From: SCN-70-22 sp046327755
GTDB lineage: Bacteria; Gemmatimonadota; Gemmatimonadetes; Gemmatimonadales; Gemmatimonadaceae
Length of the DNA: 64,000 nt
Reading direction: 5' to 3'
NCBI GenBank assembly: GCA_046327755.1
Contig: JAXLXW010000004.1
Coordinates: 1-64,000, forward strand
Within the stretch, counting starts at the first letter, position 1, and each line of letters begins with the position of its first letter. Both the position numbers and the translations under genes were made by a program. The notes below the pieces were generated by a model. That model worked only from the letters and a program-made list of their open reading frames with translations. It searched no databases and had not been told where the DNA came from. Shown here in pieces: positions 52,437 through 61,987 of the stretch.

Positions 52437-54355
52437 GCGTCACCTCGCGTGCCGCTCGGTCGGGGCATCAGGGTATGGATGGCATCGACGATCGCGCCGG
52501 GGCGGAGTGGCTCGCCCGGCGTTCGCGTCCAGCAGTCGACATCCACCAGGGTCTGCGCACGGAGCAGCCAGGAGAGCTGACCCCGACGGCGGTTGTCCTC
52601 GGTGATGTACGGATCGCCCAGTGAGTCGCTGTAGTTGATCTCGATCGTCGCGACCTTCTTGAAGCGCGCGAAGATCTCCTTGAGCCCCGGCTCCATCGGC
52701 GACAGGAAGCGCAGGTGCAACGCCGCCACGGAGACGCCGGCGGCGCGGGCCCGATCCACGGCCTCCTCGATGGCCCCCTTGGTGCTCCCCCAGCCAACGA
52801 TCAGGAGTTCACCCTCGTCGGCACCATAGGTCTTGGGGGGAGTGAGCAGCGAGCCGAGCACGGCGAGCTTGCGACTCCGCATCGCCATTCCCTTGCCATG
52901 GACGCCGGCGCTGTAGGCCACCTTGCTCCCCTCGTCGTGCGAGAGCCCGGTGACGGTGTGCATGCCGCCGCCCTGCCCGGGAATGATGCGGCGCGAGAGC
53001 CCCGTCTCCGCATTCCATTGGTAGGGCTTGAGCCCCTCGGGAATCGCGGAGAGGTCGATCGGGTCGGCCTGCCAGCGCGTGTCGATCGCCGGACGCGGGA
53101 AGGGCTGCACTCCGGTCGCAAGGTTCGCATCCGACAGCACCATCACGACGCAGCGGAACGCCTCGGCGATCCGGCGCGCCGTCACCATCACGTGGAAGCA
53201 CTCCTCGATGGTCGCCGGCGCGATGACGACGCGGGGCGCATCGCCCGGCTGCGCATAGAGCGCCGCCAGCAGGTCCGACTGCTCGACCTTCGTGGGGAGC
53301 CCGGTGCTCGGGCCGCCGCGCTGCACGTCCACGACGACGAGTGGGACCTCCGTCATCACCGCGAGGCCGATGAACTCCGTCTTGAGGGCAAGCCCGGGAC
53401 CGGACGTGATCGTGAAGGCCACCTTTCCCGCGTACGACGCACCGATCGCCACGCCGGCAGCCGCAATCTCGTCCTCCGCCTGGTGCACCACGCCGCCGAA
53501 CCGCTCGAACACTTCCGAGAGGTAGTGCGACACGGATGTCGCCGGCGTGATCGGGTACATCGCACACAGCTCCATCCCCGACGCGATCGCCCCCATCCCG
53601 AGGGCCTCGTTGCCGTTCATCACCACCATCGCGCGATCGCTCGGCGCGGGCGGGACCTCGACGCGGAAGTCGAGGTGATCGCCGGCCCACGCATAGCCGA
53701 GCTTCACCAGGTCGACGCTGCTCTGGTAGACCGCCTCCGACTTCTTGCGGAAGGTGTGCGCGATCTGGTCGGCGATGCGCTCGAGGTCGCGATCGTAGAT
53801 CCACGCGAGCATCCCGAGCGCGAACATGTTCTTCCCCTTGCGCGGGTTGTCCACGAGCGTCAGGCACTGCTCTTCCATCGGCACGGGGACGATGCGGTAG
53901 CTGGCACCGCTGAGCTCCTGCATGGCCCGCGTCCACTGCTCGCGAATCTCCGGGTCCTCGTGCGTCGCCCACTTGTCCTCGATGAGGATGGTGGCGTCCG
54001 GCGCGAGCGCGTTGAGCCGGTGCCGCGCCAGCAGGACCTGTTCGTTGAAGGCGACGACGAGATTGGTCTGGTCGCCCCAGTTGGTCACCGCGTCGGCCCC
54101 GATGCGGATGCGATTGCCGCTCGCCCCTTCGGGTACACGAGCCGGGGGCTGGATCTCGGCGGGAATGATCTCCACGGTCCACACGCCGTTGCCCATCTTG
54201 GCGGTCACCGCTCCGAAGATCTGCGAACACTTCTGCGCCCCTTCACCGGAGTCGGATACGACTTCCACGGTGTGTTCGCGCAGTCGACGGACCTCGGGCG
54301 CCACACGTGGCGCGAGAGTTTGGCCGCTCGCCACGACTTCGTTCGTCACGGACAC
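52433..54355 (-). CDS. korA: 2-oxoacid:ferredoxin oxidoreductase, fused gamma-alpha subunit
   Basis: 640 residues from GTG 54355, preceded by GGAGGAG at a good spacing; a second in-frame GTG is at 54349. The N-terminal gamma-like domain has SDSGEGAQKCSQIFGAVTAKMG and WGDQTNLVVAFNEQVL. The alpha domain begins near GNEALGMGAIASGMELCAMYPITPATSVSHYLSE and includes HQAEDEIAAAGVAIGASYAGK and TSGPGLALKTEFIGLAVMTEVPLVVVDVQRGGPSTGLPTKVEQ-type family text. It is the first gene of the redox operon; its upstream region (54356-54753) is the likely promoter. Confidence 0.93.
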   Translation of the reverse strand: MSVTNEVVASGQTLAPRVAPEVRRLREHTVEVVSDSGEGAQKCSQIFGAVTAKMGNGVWTVEIIPAEIQPPARVPEGASGNRIRIGADAVTNWGDQTNLVVAFNEQVLLARHRLNALAPDATILIEDKWATHEDPEIREQWTRAMQELSGASYRIVPVPMEEQCLTLVDNPRKGKNMFALGMLAWIYDRDLERIADQIAHTFRKKSEAVYQSSVDLVKLGYAWAGDHLDFRVEVPPAPSDRAMVVMNGNEALGMGAIASGMELCAMYPITPATSVSHYLSEVFERFGGVVHQAEDEIAAAGVAIGASYAGKVAFTITSGPGLALKTEFIGLAVMTEVPLVVVDVQRGGPSTGLPTKVEQSDLLAALYAQPGDAPRVVIAPATIEECFHVMVTARRIAEAFRCVVMVLSDANLATGVQPFPRPAIDTRWQADPIDLSAIPEGLKPYQWNAETGLSRRIIPGQGGGMHTVTGLSHDEGSKVAYSAGVHGKGMAMRSRKLAVLGSLLTPPKTYGADEGELLIVGWGSTKGAIEEAVDRARAAGVSVAALHLRFLSPMEPGLKEIFARFKKVATIEINYSDSLGDPYITEDNRRRGQLSWLLRAQTLVDVDCWTRTPGEPLRPGAIVDAIHTLMPRPSGTRGDA

Positions 54356-54516
54356 GACGGACTCCTCCGGGCGGCGCACCCGACCGTCGGCTGGTCGATG
54401 GAGCACGATGCGCCTGTTGTGTAGAACACCCCGGAGTCACCTGCCCGCCAACTCGAGCGCTGCAGGGAACAGCGCCTCCGGTCGTTGCGTACCGACGCAG
54501 AAAGCATCGGACTTGG

Positions 54517-54533
54517 GACAGGAATAGTCTGTC
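54517..54533. promoter_or_regulatory. Inverted repeat upstream of korA
   Basis: GACAG-GAATAGT-CTGTC is an inverted repeat with 5-bp arms, 160-180 bp upstream of the korA start. It is the only dyad noticed in the 398-bp gap between korA and the glycosyltransferase gene (54356-54753), which otherwise shows no gene or RNA structure. It may be an operator for the redox operon. Confidence 0.25.
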
Positions 54534-54753
54534 GGGAAACCCGCTAACGACTTCCGGGGAAATGGAGGGGAAGCGCTGACGCCAAGCGTGAGCGTTTCGC
54601 CACCAACGTCGCGAAGTTGGGTCGTGTGCGCGTCTCTACGCGGCAATCGTCCGACACTCGCGCCAGCGCATCCACCACAGACGGACCGGCGTCGAGCATA
54701 CGGATGACGTGCGCACGAAAGCGGGGACCCCCCGCTGGCCCCGGGACCGCTCG

Positions 54754-55917
54754 TTACAGCGCGTCCGACGCACCTAACGTGAAGGTGCGCCCGCGCCATG
54801 CCCGCGGGCGGCGCGCCGACGACAGGACGAGGCGCCAAGCCGCCACCGGGTCGGAGAGCGGCGACAGCCAGAAACCGATGCTGCGCTGCTCGTAGCTCCC
54901 GAACAGCGCCCCAAGCATCGCCAGCCGAATCGCCACCAGCACCAGGTTCACGCGCAGCAGCGCCAGCCCTGCCGAACTTTCGCGCGCCACGACGCCGAGG
55001 GCGAAGGCCAACAGCACGAGCCACGGGAGTCCCTGCGCAAGGACGATGTAGGCCACGTCGAACCATTGCCGCGCACGCGTCGTCGCGTCGCTCAGGTCGA
55101 ACGAGCGCCCCCACTCTCGCCACATGTGCGCCAGGCTCTCGTAGGCACGCACCCTGTAGAGCCGCGATCCGTCCAGAAAGCCGACGCGCACCCCGCGCGA
55201 TGCCAACGTACGCGAGAGCGTGACATCGTCGGCCCACGACTGCCTCGCCGCCTCATAGCCGCCGTTCGCCAGGAGGACTTCGCGACGCGCGAGGAAACAC
55301 TGTCCGTTGGCCATCACGCGATCGGGGGGCGGCTCCGTCATCCCGGCAGCGCCAAATCGATACACCAGCGTGAGAAGCATCGACGGCTGCAACCACTGCT
55401 CCCCCGCGGTCATGTCGGCAAAGCGCGGGGCAAACGAGACCACGTCGTAGCCATGCTCCTGAGCCGCATGCACCACCGCCGCGACCATCCCGGGCTGCGG
55501 CTCGGTGTCGGCGTCGATGCCGAGCACCCACTCCCCGGTTGCCTCGCGCAGTCCGTGCTGCAGCGCCCACACCTTCCCCACCCACCCCGACGGCAGCGGC
55601 GGATCGTTGACCACACGAAATCGGGCGTCGCGCGACGCAACAGCCTGCACCAACGCCGGCGTGCCGTCGGAGGAATGCGAATCGACGACGATCACCTCGC
55701 AGAGCGGCGCCCCCTGCCGCTCCAGCCCCGCCAGGCACGGGCCAATGCGCCGCGCCTCGTTCAGCGTCGCGACCACCACCGAGACCGACGTCCCCTCGAA
55801 CCCCTCGGGAAGCGGAGGGACGGGGGGGCGGCGCGAACGTCCTGGCAGGAGCCGGACGATCAGGAGGAGGAGAGCCGCCCCCTGCAGGGCAGCGAGGGTC
55901 AGGAGGATGACAGTCAC
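54754..55917 (-). CDS. Family 2 glycosyltransferase, membrane-bound
   Basis: 387 residues from GTG 55917 (VTVILLTLAALQGAALLLLIV). N-terminal membrane helix, then the GT-A domain with VSVVVATLNEARRIGPCL, VIVVDSHSSDGT, the DxD motif GIDADTEPQ, and acceptor/base region YEAARQSWADDVTLSRTLA. Two or three C-terminal helices follow. The overall pattern resembles CruC/CrtQ-like carotenoid or hopanoid glycosyltransferases, but the acceptor is not determined. The gene starts after a strong hairpin (55933-55962), so starts further upstream are unlikely. Confidence 0.82.
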   Translation of the reverse strand: MTVILLTLAALQGAALLLLIVRLLPGRSRRPPVPPLPEGFEGTSVSVVVATLNEARRIGPCLAGLERQGAPLCEVIVVDSHSSDGTPALVQAVASRDARFRVVNDPPLPSGWVGKVWALQHGLREATGEWVLGIDADTEPQPGMVAAVVHAAQEHGYDVVSFAPRFADMTAGEQWLQPSMLLTLVYRFGAAGMTEPPPDRVMANGQCFLARREVLLANGGYEAARQSWADDVTLSRTLASRGVRVGFLDGSRLYRVRAYESLAHMWREWGRSFDLSDATTRARQWFDVAYIVLAQGLPWLVLLAFALGVVARESSAGLALLRVNLVLVAIRLAMLGALFGSYEQRSIGFWLSPLSDPVAAWRLVLSSARRPRAWRGRTFTLGASDAL

Positions 55918-55932
55918 GGCAGGCAAACGATG

Positions 55933-55962
55933 CGCGCGGTGCGGAGAGTTCCGCACCGCGCG
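55933..55962 (-). terminator. Strong hairpin terminator of the S9 peptidase gene
   Basis: CGCGCGGTGCGGA and TCCGCACCGCGCG make a perfect 13-bp stem with a four-base loop. The hairpin starts 27 bp after the peptidase stop at 55990. The following minus-strand bases are CATCGTTTGCC, a weak T tract. It should insulate the peptidase from the glycosyltransferase gene. Confidence 0.7.
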
Positions 55963-55989
55963 AAAGATGCACCGCCAGTGGAAGCCGGG

Positions 55990-58182
55990 CTATCGACCGC
56001 TCGCCGCCTTCCCTCCGGTTTCACCCAGCAGCCAGTAGCCGAACCACTGCCGCAACCGCCCCAGGCGGTCGACCAGGAGCCACGGCTCGCCGGTGCGCGA
56101 CAGGTCGTGCGTGGAGCGGGGATACCGCACGAACTCAACGGGCGTCCCCTGCTTCTTGAGCCCGATGTACCACTGCTCGGCGTCCGTCATCGGCGTGCGG
56201 TGGTCTTCTTCCGACTGCACCATCAGCGTCGGCGTCTTCACCTTGCGGATGTAGCGAATGGGCGAGAGCGAGTCGTACATCGCGGGATTGTCCCACGGCT
56301 TGCCATAGAACTCGAACTCGGTGAGTCCCTGCGCATCCGATGTCCCGTACCACGACCACCAGTCGCTGATCATGCGATCGGTCTGCGCCGCGCGGAACCG
56401 GTTCGTCTTCACGGTGACCCACGCTGTCATCACACCGCCGTACGAGCCCCCGGTGACTCCCATTCGCGTCGAGTCGATGTCCGGACGCTTGGCGACGATG
56501 TCGACCGCCTTCATCAAGTCCTCGTAGTCCTCGGCGAACCAGCGCCCGCGCGTGGCGTAGGTGAACTTCGCGCCGTAGCCGGACGAGCCGCGCGGGTTGG
56601 TGAAGAGGACGAACATCCCCGCGCCCGCCAGGTTCTGGAACTCGTCGAACCACCCTTCACCGTACGCCGAGTGCGGACCGCCGTGGATGTACAGCGCCAC
56701 GGGATACTTCTTCCCCGGCTGGTAGCCGTACGGCTTCATGAGCCACCCCTCGACCTCGACGTTGCCGACGCTCTTGTAGGTGAAGCGCTCCGCATCGCTG
56801 AAGGCGACGTCCTTGAGCAGCGCGTCATTGAAGCTCGTCAGGCGGCGCTCATTGCTCCCGTCGACATTCGCGATGTAGAGCTCCGTCGGCTTGTCCATGC
56901 TCGTCGAGACGTAGACGATGCGCTGTCCCGACTCGTCGACGGAGAAGCCGCGCAGCTGGCGGCGACCGCCGAGCACTTCCCTGATCGACTTGTCCTTGGG
57001 GTCGACGTGAAAGAGCGCCGAACGTCCGCCGACCTCGGCCCCCATCATGATGCGGCCGTCGGGGAGCCACTCGTAGCCTCCCGGCTCGTACTGCCAGTCT
57101 CCCAGCAGGTTGGTCGGGGAGCCGCCGTTCGCGTCGACCACGTAGAGTCGCTCGCTGCTCGTGCGCGTGGGGGCGCCGGTGAAGGCGATCCACTTGCCGT
57201 CCGGCGACCACTGCGGGTCTCCCTCGCTCCCCATCGCGCTCGTCAGGCGGCGCGGCGTCCCGCCACCGATCGGAATGACGAAGAGGTCCGCGTCGTTGCG
57301 CGGCGCCTCGTCGCGCTTGGCGTTGTACGGCAGCCGAGCCAGCGAGTCGCGCTCGGCCTCGACGACCGAGTCGGGGCGCAGCGCCGGATCGGCGATGAAG
57401 ACGACCCACTTCCCGTCAGGTGAAACGACCGCCGAGCGCCGCGAGTACGCGGTGCTGTCGATCATCTGCTTCTTCCCCGCCCCGTCCAGCGGCTGCATCC
57501 ACACCTGCGTCGGGCGGTACGTCCGCTTCTCGCGCGGCCCGGGGAGGAAGCCAGGTCCGTTGGCCTTGTAGCGCATCTCGGTGATGTGACGCCCGTCGAA
57601 GCGCGCCGGCTCCACCGGACGCGTGATCGCCCCGAACGGCGGACGTGCCATGGGCTGCATCCGGGCGAACGGATCACGGCGCGTGGTATCGACGCCGGCC
57701 GAATCGGCCGCGCCTCCCTCGCTCCAGACCACAAAGCGCTTGTCGCTCGGGACCGAACCGGCCGGATAGCGATCCGTGGCGACGGCCTCGCCGCCCGGTT
57801 CGTCCATGCGCAGCCCCCACGATCTCCCGCGGCCCCCGCCCGGGCGCTGCGAGGCGAACAGGAGCCAGCTCCCGTCCGGCGACCAGCGCGGGTTGGACGA
57901 CTCGTACGCCGCCGTGGTGAAGCGCTGCGCCTCGCCGCCGGCAGTCGAGACCACCCAGACCTCGCCGTGGCGCCGGTTCTCACTCTCCTTGACCGTCGTC
58001 ACCGTGAAGGCGACGCGCTTGCCATCCGGGGAGATCGCGGGGCTCCCGACGGTGGTGACCTTGTACCAGTCGGCAGGGGTGAAGGCGCGCCCGCCCCCCT
58101 GCGCCACAGAGATTGCCGGGGAGAGGACGGTGACGGCGGCGAGCGCCCCAGACGAGAGCGCGACGCTGACGGATGTTCGCAT
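55990..58182 (-). CDS. Secreted S9-family peptidase (acylaminoacyl/dipeptidyl peptidase-like)
   Basis: 730 residues from ATG 58182. N-terminal signal peptide (VALSSGALAAVTVLSPAISVAQ), a beta-propeller of TolB/DPP-type repeats (NPRWSPDGSWLLFAS, DPQWSPDGKWIAFTG) to about residue 440, and a C-terminal alpha/beta-hydrolase. Catalytic residues are S580 in GGSYGG, D660 in SEEDHRTP and H692 in STHDLSR. The enzyme should degrade peptides in the periplasm. It stands alone, with its own hairpin terminator. Confidence 0.93.
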   Translation of the reverse strand: MRTSVSVALSSGALAAVTVLSPAISVAQGGGRAFTPADWYKVTTVGSPAISPDGKRVAFTVTTVKESENRRHGEVWVVSTAGGEAQRFTTAAYESSNPRWSPDGSWLLFASQRPGGGRGRSWGLRMDEPGGEAVATDRYPAGSVPSDKRFVVWSEGGAADSAGVDTTRRDPFARMQPMARPPFGAITRPVEPARFDGRHITEMRYKANGPGFLPGPREKRTYRPTQVWMQPLDGAGKKQMIDSTAYSRRSAVVSPDGKWVVFIADPALRPDSVVEAERDSLARLPYNAKRDEAPRNDADLFVIPIGGGTPRRLTSAMGSEGDPQWSPDGKWIAFTGAPTRTSSERLYVVDANGGSPTNLLGDWQYEPGGYEWLPDGRIMMGAEVGGRSALFHVDPKDKSIREVLGGRRQLRGFSVDESGQRIVYVSTSMDKPTELYIANVDGSNERRLTSFNDALLKDVAFSDAERFTYKSVGNVEVEGWLMKPYGYQPGKKYPVALYIHGGPHSAYGEGWFDEFQNLAGAGMFVLFTNPRGSSGYGAKFTYATRGRWFAEDYEDLMKAVDIVAKRPDIDSTRMGVTGGSYGGVMTAWVTVKTNRFRAAQTDRMISDWWSWYGTSDAQGLTEFEFYGKPWDNPAMYDSLSPIRYIRKVKTPTLMVQSEEDHRTPMTDAEQWYIGLKKQGTPVEFVRYPRSTHDLSRTGEPWLLVDRLGRLRQWFGYWLLGETGGKAASGR

Positions 58183-58310
58183 GAAGTGGCTCCAGACGTG
58201 ATGATTCAGGCGCTAAACTCCGGCCGGGCGCTGTGCGACGCCAGTGCCGGCGAAAGTACCGACGCCCCTATACGAAGCGCCTCCCGACAATGCTGCCCGC
58301 ACGGGCGCCC

Positions 58311-59141
58311 ATGCCGACTTCGTCTCCGTCCCTCCCGCTGCGCTCCTTGCGCCTGCGGCCGGCTCCCGCCGGCGGGGGCGATCGCTTTCCCTATTCCGTG
58401 CCGGCGATCCGCACGCTGGATGCGCTCGCCTTCCCGACGGCCGTCAGCTTTTTCGTGGGAGAGAACGGCTCGGGAAAGTCGACGCTGCTGGAAGCCATCG
58501 CGGCCGCAGCGGGGCTCCCCGCCGTCGGCAGCGAGATGCGGGTCGATGCGGACGAGACGCTGGCCGCACAGCGGGCGCTCGCGGCGACTATCGCCCTCAC
58601 CTGGCGCCGCGGCCGTGCGCGACGAGGCTTCTTCCTGCGCGCCGAGGATTTCTTCGGCTTCACGAAAACCTTGGCGCTGATGCGGGCGGCCTTCGTTGCC
58701 GAATTGGCCGCCGTCGACGAGGAATACCGCGATCGCACCGCGCACGCTCGCGCCCTTCGACGCGGACCGATCGCCGCCTCACTCCACGACATGGAGGCGC
58801 GATACGGCATCGACCTCGACGCCAACTCGCACGGGCAGAGCTTCCTCAAGCTCTTCCAGTCGCGCTTTGTCCCCGAGGGGCTCTATCTCCTGGACGAACC
58901 CGAAGCGCCGCTCTCGCCGCAGAGCCAGCTCGCCTTCATGGCCATGTTGAAGGACATGGTCGCTCAGGGGTCGCAGTTCATCATCGCGACGCACTCCCCG
59001 ATCATCCTCGCCTTTCCCGACGCGACGATCTATTCGTTCGATGCGACGCCCGTGTGCGCCGTGCCGTACGCAGAGCTGGAGCACGTCTCGCTCACGCGCG
59101 ACTTCCTGGCGAGTCCCGATCGCTTCCTCCGGCACCTCTGA
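58311..59141 (+). CDS. ABC-type AAA ATPase of unknown function
   Basis: 276 residues from ATG 58311 (ATG 58290 is an alternative). Walker A is VGENGSGKSTLLEAI (about 50-63). Other features are a signature-like SHGQSFLKLFQSRF, Walker B GLYLLDEPEAPLSPQSQ, and switch His in FIIATHSPIILAF. Proteins of this class are soluble ABC-like ATPases without a transporter partner and are often annotated as AAA family ATPase. No partner gene is adjacent. The gene is divergent from the S9 peptidase. Confidence 0.85.
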   Translation: MPTSSPSLPLRSLRLRPAPAGGGDRFPYSVPAIRTLDALAFPTAVSFFVGENGSGKSTLLEAIAAAAGLPAVGSEMRVDADETLAAQRALAATIALTWRRGRARRGFFLRAEDFFGFTKTLALMRAAFVAELAAVDEEYRDRTAHARALRRGPIAASLHDMEARYGIDLDANSHGQSFLKLFQSRFVPEGLYLLDEPEAPLSPQSQLAFMAMLKDMVAQGSQFIIATHSPIILAFPDATIYSFDATPVCAVPYAELEHVSLTRDFLASPDRFLRHL

Positions 59142-59205
59142 GGCTGCGCCGCGCCGCCACGCCCCTCGTCAGGCATGCGCGCACGCTGTACGTTCTGCCG
59201 CACCG

Positions 59206-60204
59206 ATGGATACGCCGCTCACGCGCCACGCCGGCATCGAGCTCCCCATACTCTGCGGGGCGATGTACCCCTGCTCCAACCCGGAGCTGGTCGCCGCGGT
59301 GTCCGCGGCCGGTGCGTTAGGCATCCTGCAGCCCATCTCGCTCACCTACGTGCACGGCCACGACTTCCGCGAGGGAGTGCGACTCACGCAACGCCTCGCC
59401 GGCGGGCGCCCGATCGGCATGAACGCGCTCATCGAGGCCACGTCGCGCACCTACCATCAACGCATGGTGCGCTGGGTCGAGATCGCACTGGAGGAAGGGG
59501 TGCGCTTCTTCGTCACCTCGCTGGGGAACCCACGCTGGGTCTGCGACCGGGTGCATGCAGCTGGCGGCGTCGTGTACCACGACGTGACCGAGGCCAGGTG
59601 GGCCCGCAAGGGAGCGGACGCCGGGTGCGATGGCCTCATCGGGGTGAACAGCCGCGCGGGCGGGCACGCGGGTGCGCGCTCGATGGAGGCGCTCTACGAC
59701 GAACTCGCCCCCTTTGCCCTCCCCCTCGTCTGCGCGGGGGGGATCGGCGACGTCGAGGACTACACGCGAGCGCTCGCCCTCGGCTACGCCGGCGTGCAGA
59801 TGGGGACGCGATTCATCGCGACCAACGAGTGCACCGCGCACCCCCGCTACAAGCAGGGAATCGTCGACGCCGAGGAGGGCGACATCGTCCTCACGGAGCG
59901 CCTCACCGGCGTCCCCGTCGCCGTGATCAACACCCCATACATCCAGCGCATCGGGCTGCGGGCCGGCCCGGTTGCGCGATGGCTCCTGCGGGGACGCACC
60001 ACCAAGAAGTGGGTACGCACCTTCTACGGCCTGCGCTCGGTGCTGTCGCTCAAGCGCTCGAATGCGCGCGGCGATGCGTCGCGCGACTACTGGCAGGCCG
60101 GCCGAAGCGTTGCCGGGATCCGCGCCGTGGAACCGGTGGCCACCATTCTCGATCGATTCCGGCGCGCGACGGCTCACGCGCGCGCCCACACCACCTCCGC
60201 CTGA
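59206..60204 (+). CDS. Nitronate monooxygenase (2-nitropropane dioxygenase family)
   Basis: FMN-dependent enzyme that oxidises alkyl nitronates. 332 residues from ATG 59206. IELPILCGAMYPCSNPELVAAVSAAGALGIL, PIGMNALIE, GVNSRAGGHAGARS and PLVCAGGIGDVEDYTRALALGYAGVQMGTRFIAT-like blocks form the TIM-barrel FMN site. The stop overlaps the ATG of the following amidohydrolase (TGATG). Some members of this fold are enoyl-ACP reductase-like, so the exact substrate is uncertain. Confidence 0.88.
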   Translation: MDTPLTRHAGIELPILCGAMYPCSNPELVAAVSAAGALGILQPISLTYVHGHDFREGVRLTQRLAGGRPIGMNALIEATSRTYHQRMVRWVEIALEEGVRFFVTSLGNPRWVCDRVHAAGGVVYHDVTEARWARKGADAGCDGLIGVNSRAGGHAGARSMEALYDELAPFALPLVCAGGIGDVEDYTRALALGYAGVQMGTRFIATNECTAHPRYKQGIVDAEEGDIVLTERLTGVPVAVINTPYIQRIGLRAGPVARWLLRGRTTKKWVRTFYGLRSVLSLKRSNARGDASRDYWQAGRSVAGIRAVEPVATILDRFRRATAHARAHTTSA

Positions 60205-61583
60205 TGCACATGCGCGTTCGCCCATTCGCCGTCGCCCGTCGACTCCTGCTCGCCGTCGCCGCTCTGGTCGCGGTAGCCGCCTCCGCCGGTGGCCGAGTTG
60301 CAGCTGCCCAAGGCTCGCCCCGCCCCACGCTCGCCATCGTGGGCGGGCGCATCATCGACGGCTACGGCGGACCCGTCCTCGAGAATGGAGTCGTGCTCAT
60401 CGCCGGCGAGCGCATCGTCGCCGTCGGACGCGAGGACGACGTGAAGGTCCCGCCTGGCACGCCGGTCATCGATGCCAACGGGCACACCGTCCTGCCCGGC
60501 CTCATCGACATGCACGTGCACCTGCACATCGTGGGGCACGGCGACTACAAGCGGTGGGACGACCTCTATGGCACCAAGGATGCCTCCGTGGTCATGCCGA
60601 TCGCCGCCCGCCAGTTGCTCTCGGCCGGCGTCACCTCGGCGCGCGACCTCGGCGCGCGGCTCGACGACATCCTGAGCGTGAAGCGGCGAATTGCAGCTGG
60701 TGAGATTCCCGGGCCGCGCCTCTTCGTGTCAGGCCCCTTCATCCAGCACGAAGCCTACGAGAAGTACGAGGAGGCCTTCCGCTGGGGCGTGAGCGGTGCC
60801 GAGGATGCACGACAGAAAGTCCAGCGCATCATCGACGCCGGCGTGGACGTGGTAAAGCTCATCGACCAGGACCAGATGACCGATGCCGAAGTCGCGGCCG
60901 TCGTCGCCACGGCGCACAAGAACGGCAAGCCGGTGGTGGCGCACGCCCATCGCATGGCCGAGATCCGCGTGGGACTCAGGCACGGCGTCGACAATTTCGA
61001 GCACACCGGGCTCGGCACAGCCCCGGGCTATCCCGAGGATGTCCTGCAGCAGCTGCGCGAGCGCAACTCTTCGCTTTACTGGACGCCGACCGTCTCGCCG
61101 CTCTACACACTGTACGAGACCGGATCGGTCTTCCCCGAACGCCTCGACGACCCGGCATGGAGAGCCTTCATGCCCAAGGAGATGGCGCAGGAGATTCGCA
61201 CGTCGCTCGAGCACATCCCGCAGCTCCCATACTACGCACTCTTCCCCTCGCGCCTTCCCCTCCTCCCCGCAAAGTTCCGGCAGCTGCGCGAGACCGGCGT
61301 CCGTTTCATGATCGGGACCGACGCCGGCATCCCGGCGATGTTCCACAACGACGCCACGTGGCGCGAGATGGTGAAGTTCGTCGAGTTCGGCGTGTCGCCC
61401 ATGGAGACGATCCAGTCGGCAACGCTGTGGCCCGCGCGCTTCCTCAAGCAGGAAGCCAACATCGGCGTGCTGGCCCCGGGGCGCTACGCCGACGTCATCC
61501 TGGTCAAGGGGAACCCGCTCGCCGACATGACCGTGATGCGCGACGTGCGCGTGGTCATCAAGGGCGGGCAGCGGGTCCCGTGA
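60204..61583 (+). CDS. Exported amidohydrolase
   Basis: 459 residues from ATG 60204. N-terminal signal peptide (LLLAVAALVAVAASAGGRVAAAQ). Metal-dependent amidohydrolase fold: GLIDMHVHLHIVGH (HxH), metal-bridging lysine region VDVVKLIDQDQ, PVVAHAHRM, GVDNFEHTG and MIGTDAGIPA with the catalytic Asp. The C-terminal beta-sandwich signature LAPGRYADVILVKGNPLADM is present. It is translationally coupled to the nitronate monooxygenase. Such enzymes are typically imidazolonepropionase- or Xaa-Pro dipeptidase-like; the substrate cannot be assigned. Confidence 0.9.
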   Translation: MHMRVRPFAVARRLLLAVAALVAVAASAGGRVAAAQGSPRPTLAIVGGRIIDGYGGPVLENGVVLIAGERIVAVGREDDVKVPPGTPVIDANGHTVLPGLIDMHVHLHIVGHGDYKRWDDLYGTKDASVVMPIAARQLLSAGVTSARDLGARLDDILSVKRRIAAGEIPGPRLFVSGPFIQHEAYEKYEEAFRWGVSGAEDARQKVQRIIDAGVDVVKLIDQDQMTDAEVAAVVATAHKNGKPVVAHAHRMAEIRVGLRHGVDNFEHTGLGTAPGYPEDVLQQLRERNSSLYWTPTVSPLYTLYETGSVFPERLDDPAWRAFMPKEMAQEIRTSLEHIPQLPYYALFPSRLPLLPAKFRQLRETGVRFMIGTDAGIPAMFHNDATWREMVKFVEFGVSPMETIQSATLWPARFLKQEANIGVLAPGRYADVILVKGNPLADMTVMRDVRVVIKGGQRVP

Positions 61584-61590
61584 GGCGCCG

Positions 61591-61908
61591 ATGATCCTCG
61601 AGATCCGGGAAGTCTCGCGCAAGACACCGCGGGATGGGCGACTGGAGATCAGCGCGGAGACTGCGCGCCGCCTGTCGCCGTTCGGGGGCACCATCACCGC
61701 AGAGGTCGGGGCGATGCGCGACACCGCGACGATCGAGGCCATGCCCTGCCAATGCGCGAAGGGCGGAGGGGAGACCGGTCATACGCACCACTTCCTCAAG
61801 GCGGCGCCGTTCACGACACTCGCAGCCGGAGAGACGGTCGTCCTGGAGCTGCTCGAGGGACCCGTGGTCGCGGTGGCGCGACCTCACCCGCTCGCCCCGA
61901 GCGAATAG
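61591..61908 (+). CDS. Small protein with Cys/His cluster, unknown function
   Basis: 105 residues from ATG 61591, 7 bp after the amidohydrolase. Mostly beta-type sequence, with a mid-protein potential metal site MPCQCAKGGGETGHTHHFLKA (C-x-C plus H-x-H-H). No signal peptide. No family is recognised. The spacing suggests an operon with the amidohydrolase. Confidence 0.6.
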   Translation: MILEIREVSRKTPRDGRLEISAETARRLSPFGGTITAEVGAMRDTATIEAMPCQCAKGGGETGHTHHFLKAAPFTTLAAGETVVLELLEGPVVAVARPHPLAPSE

Positions 61909-61987
61909 GGCAGCACACGGCGCGGTCGCCACGCCCCGGCGGCGGGTTTCTGGCAGCGGGTGTCCGGCGTCCGCTGGTTGGCGCCGG

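Noticed and set aside
54437..55237. 266-residue minus-strand frame covering the korA upstream region
   Set aside because: It overlaps the glycosyltransferase in another frame; the part outside that gene (54437-54753) has no domain-like sequence or ribosome-binding site.
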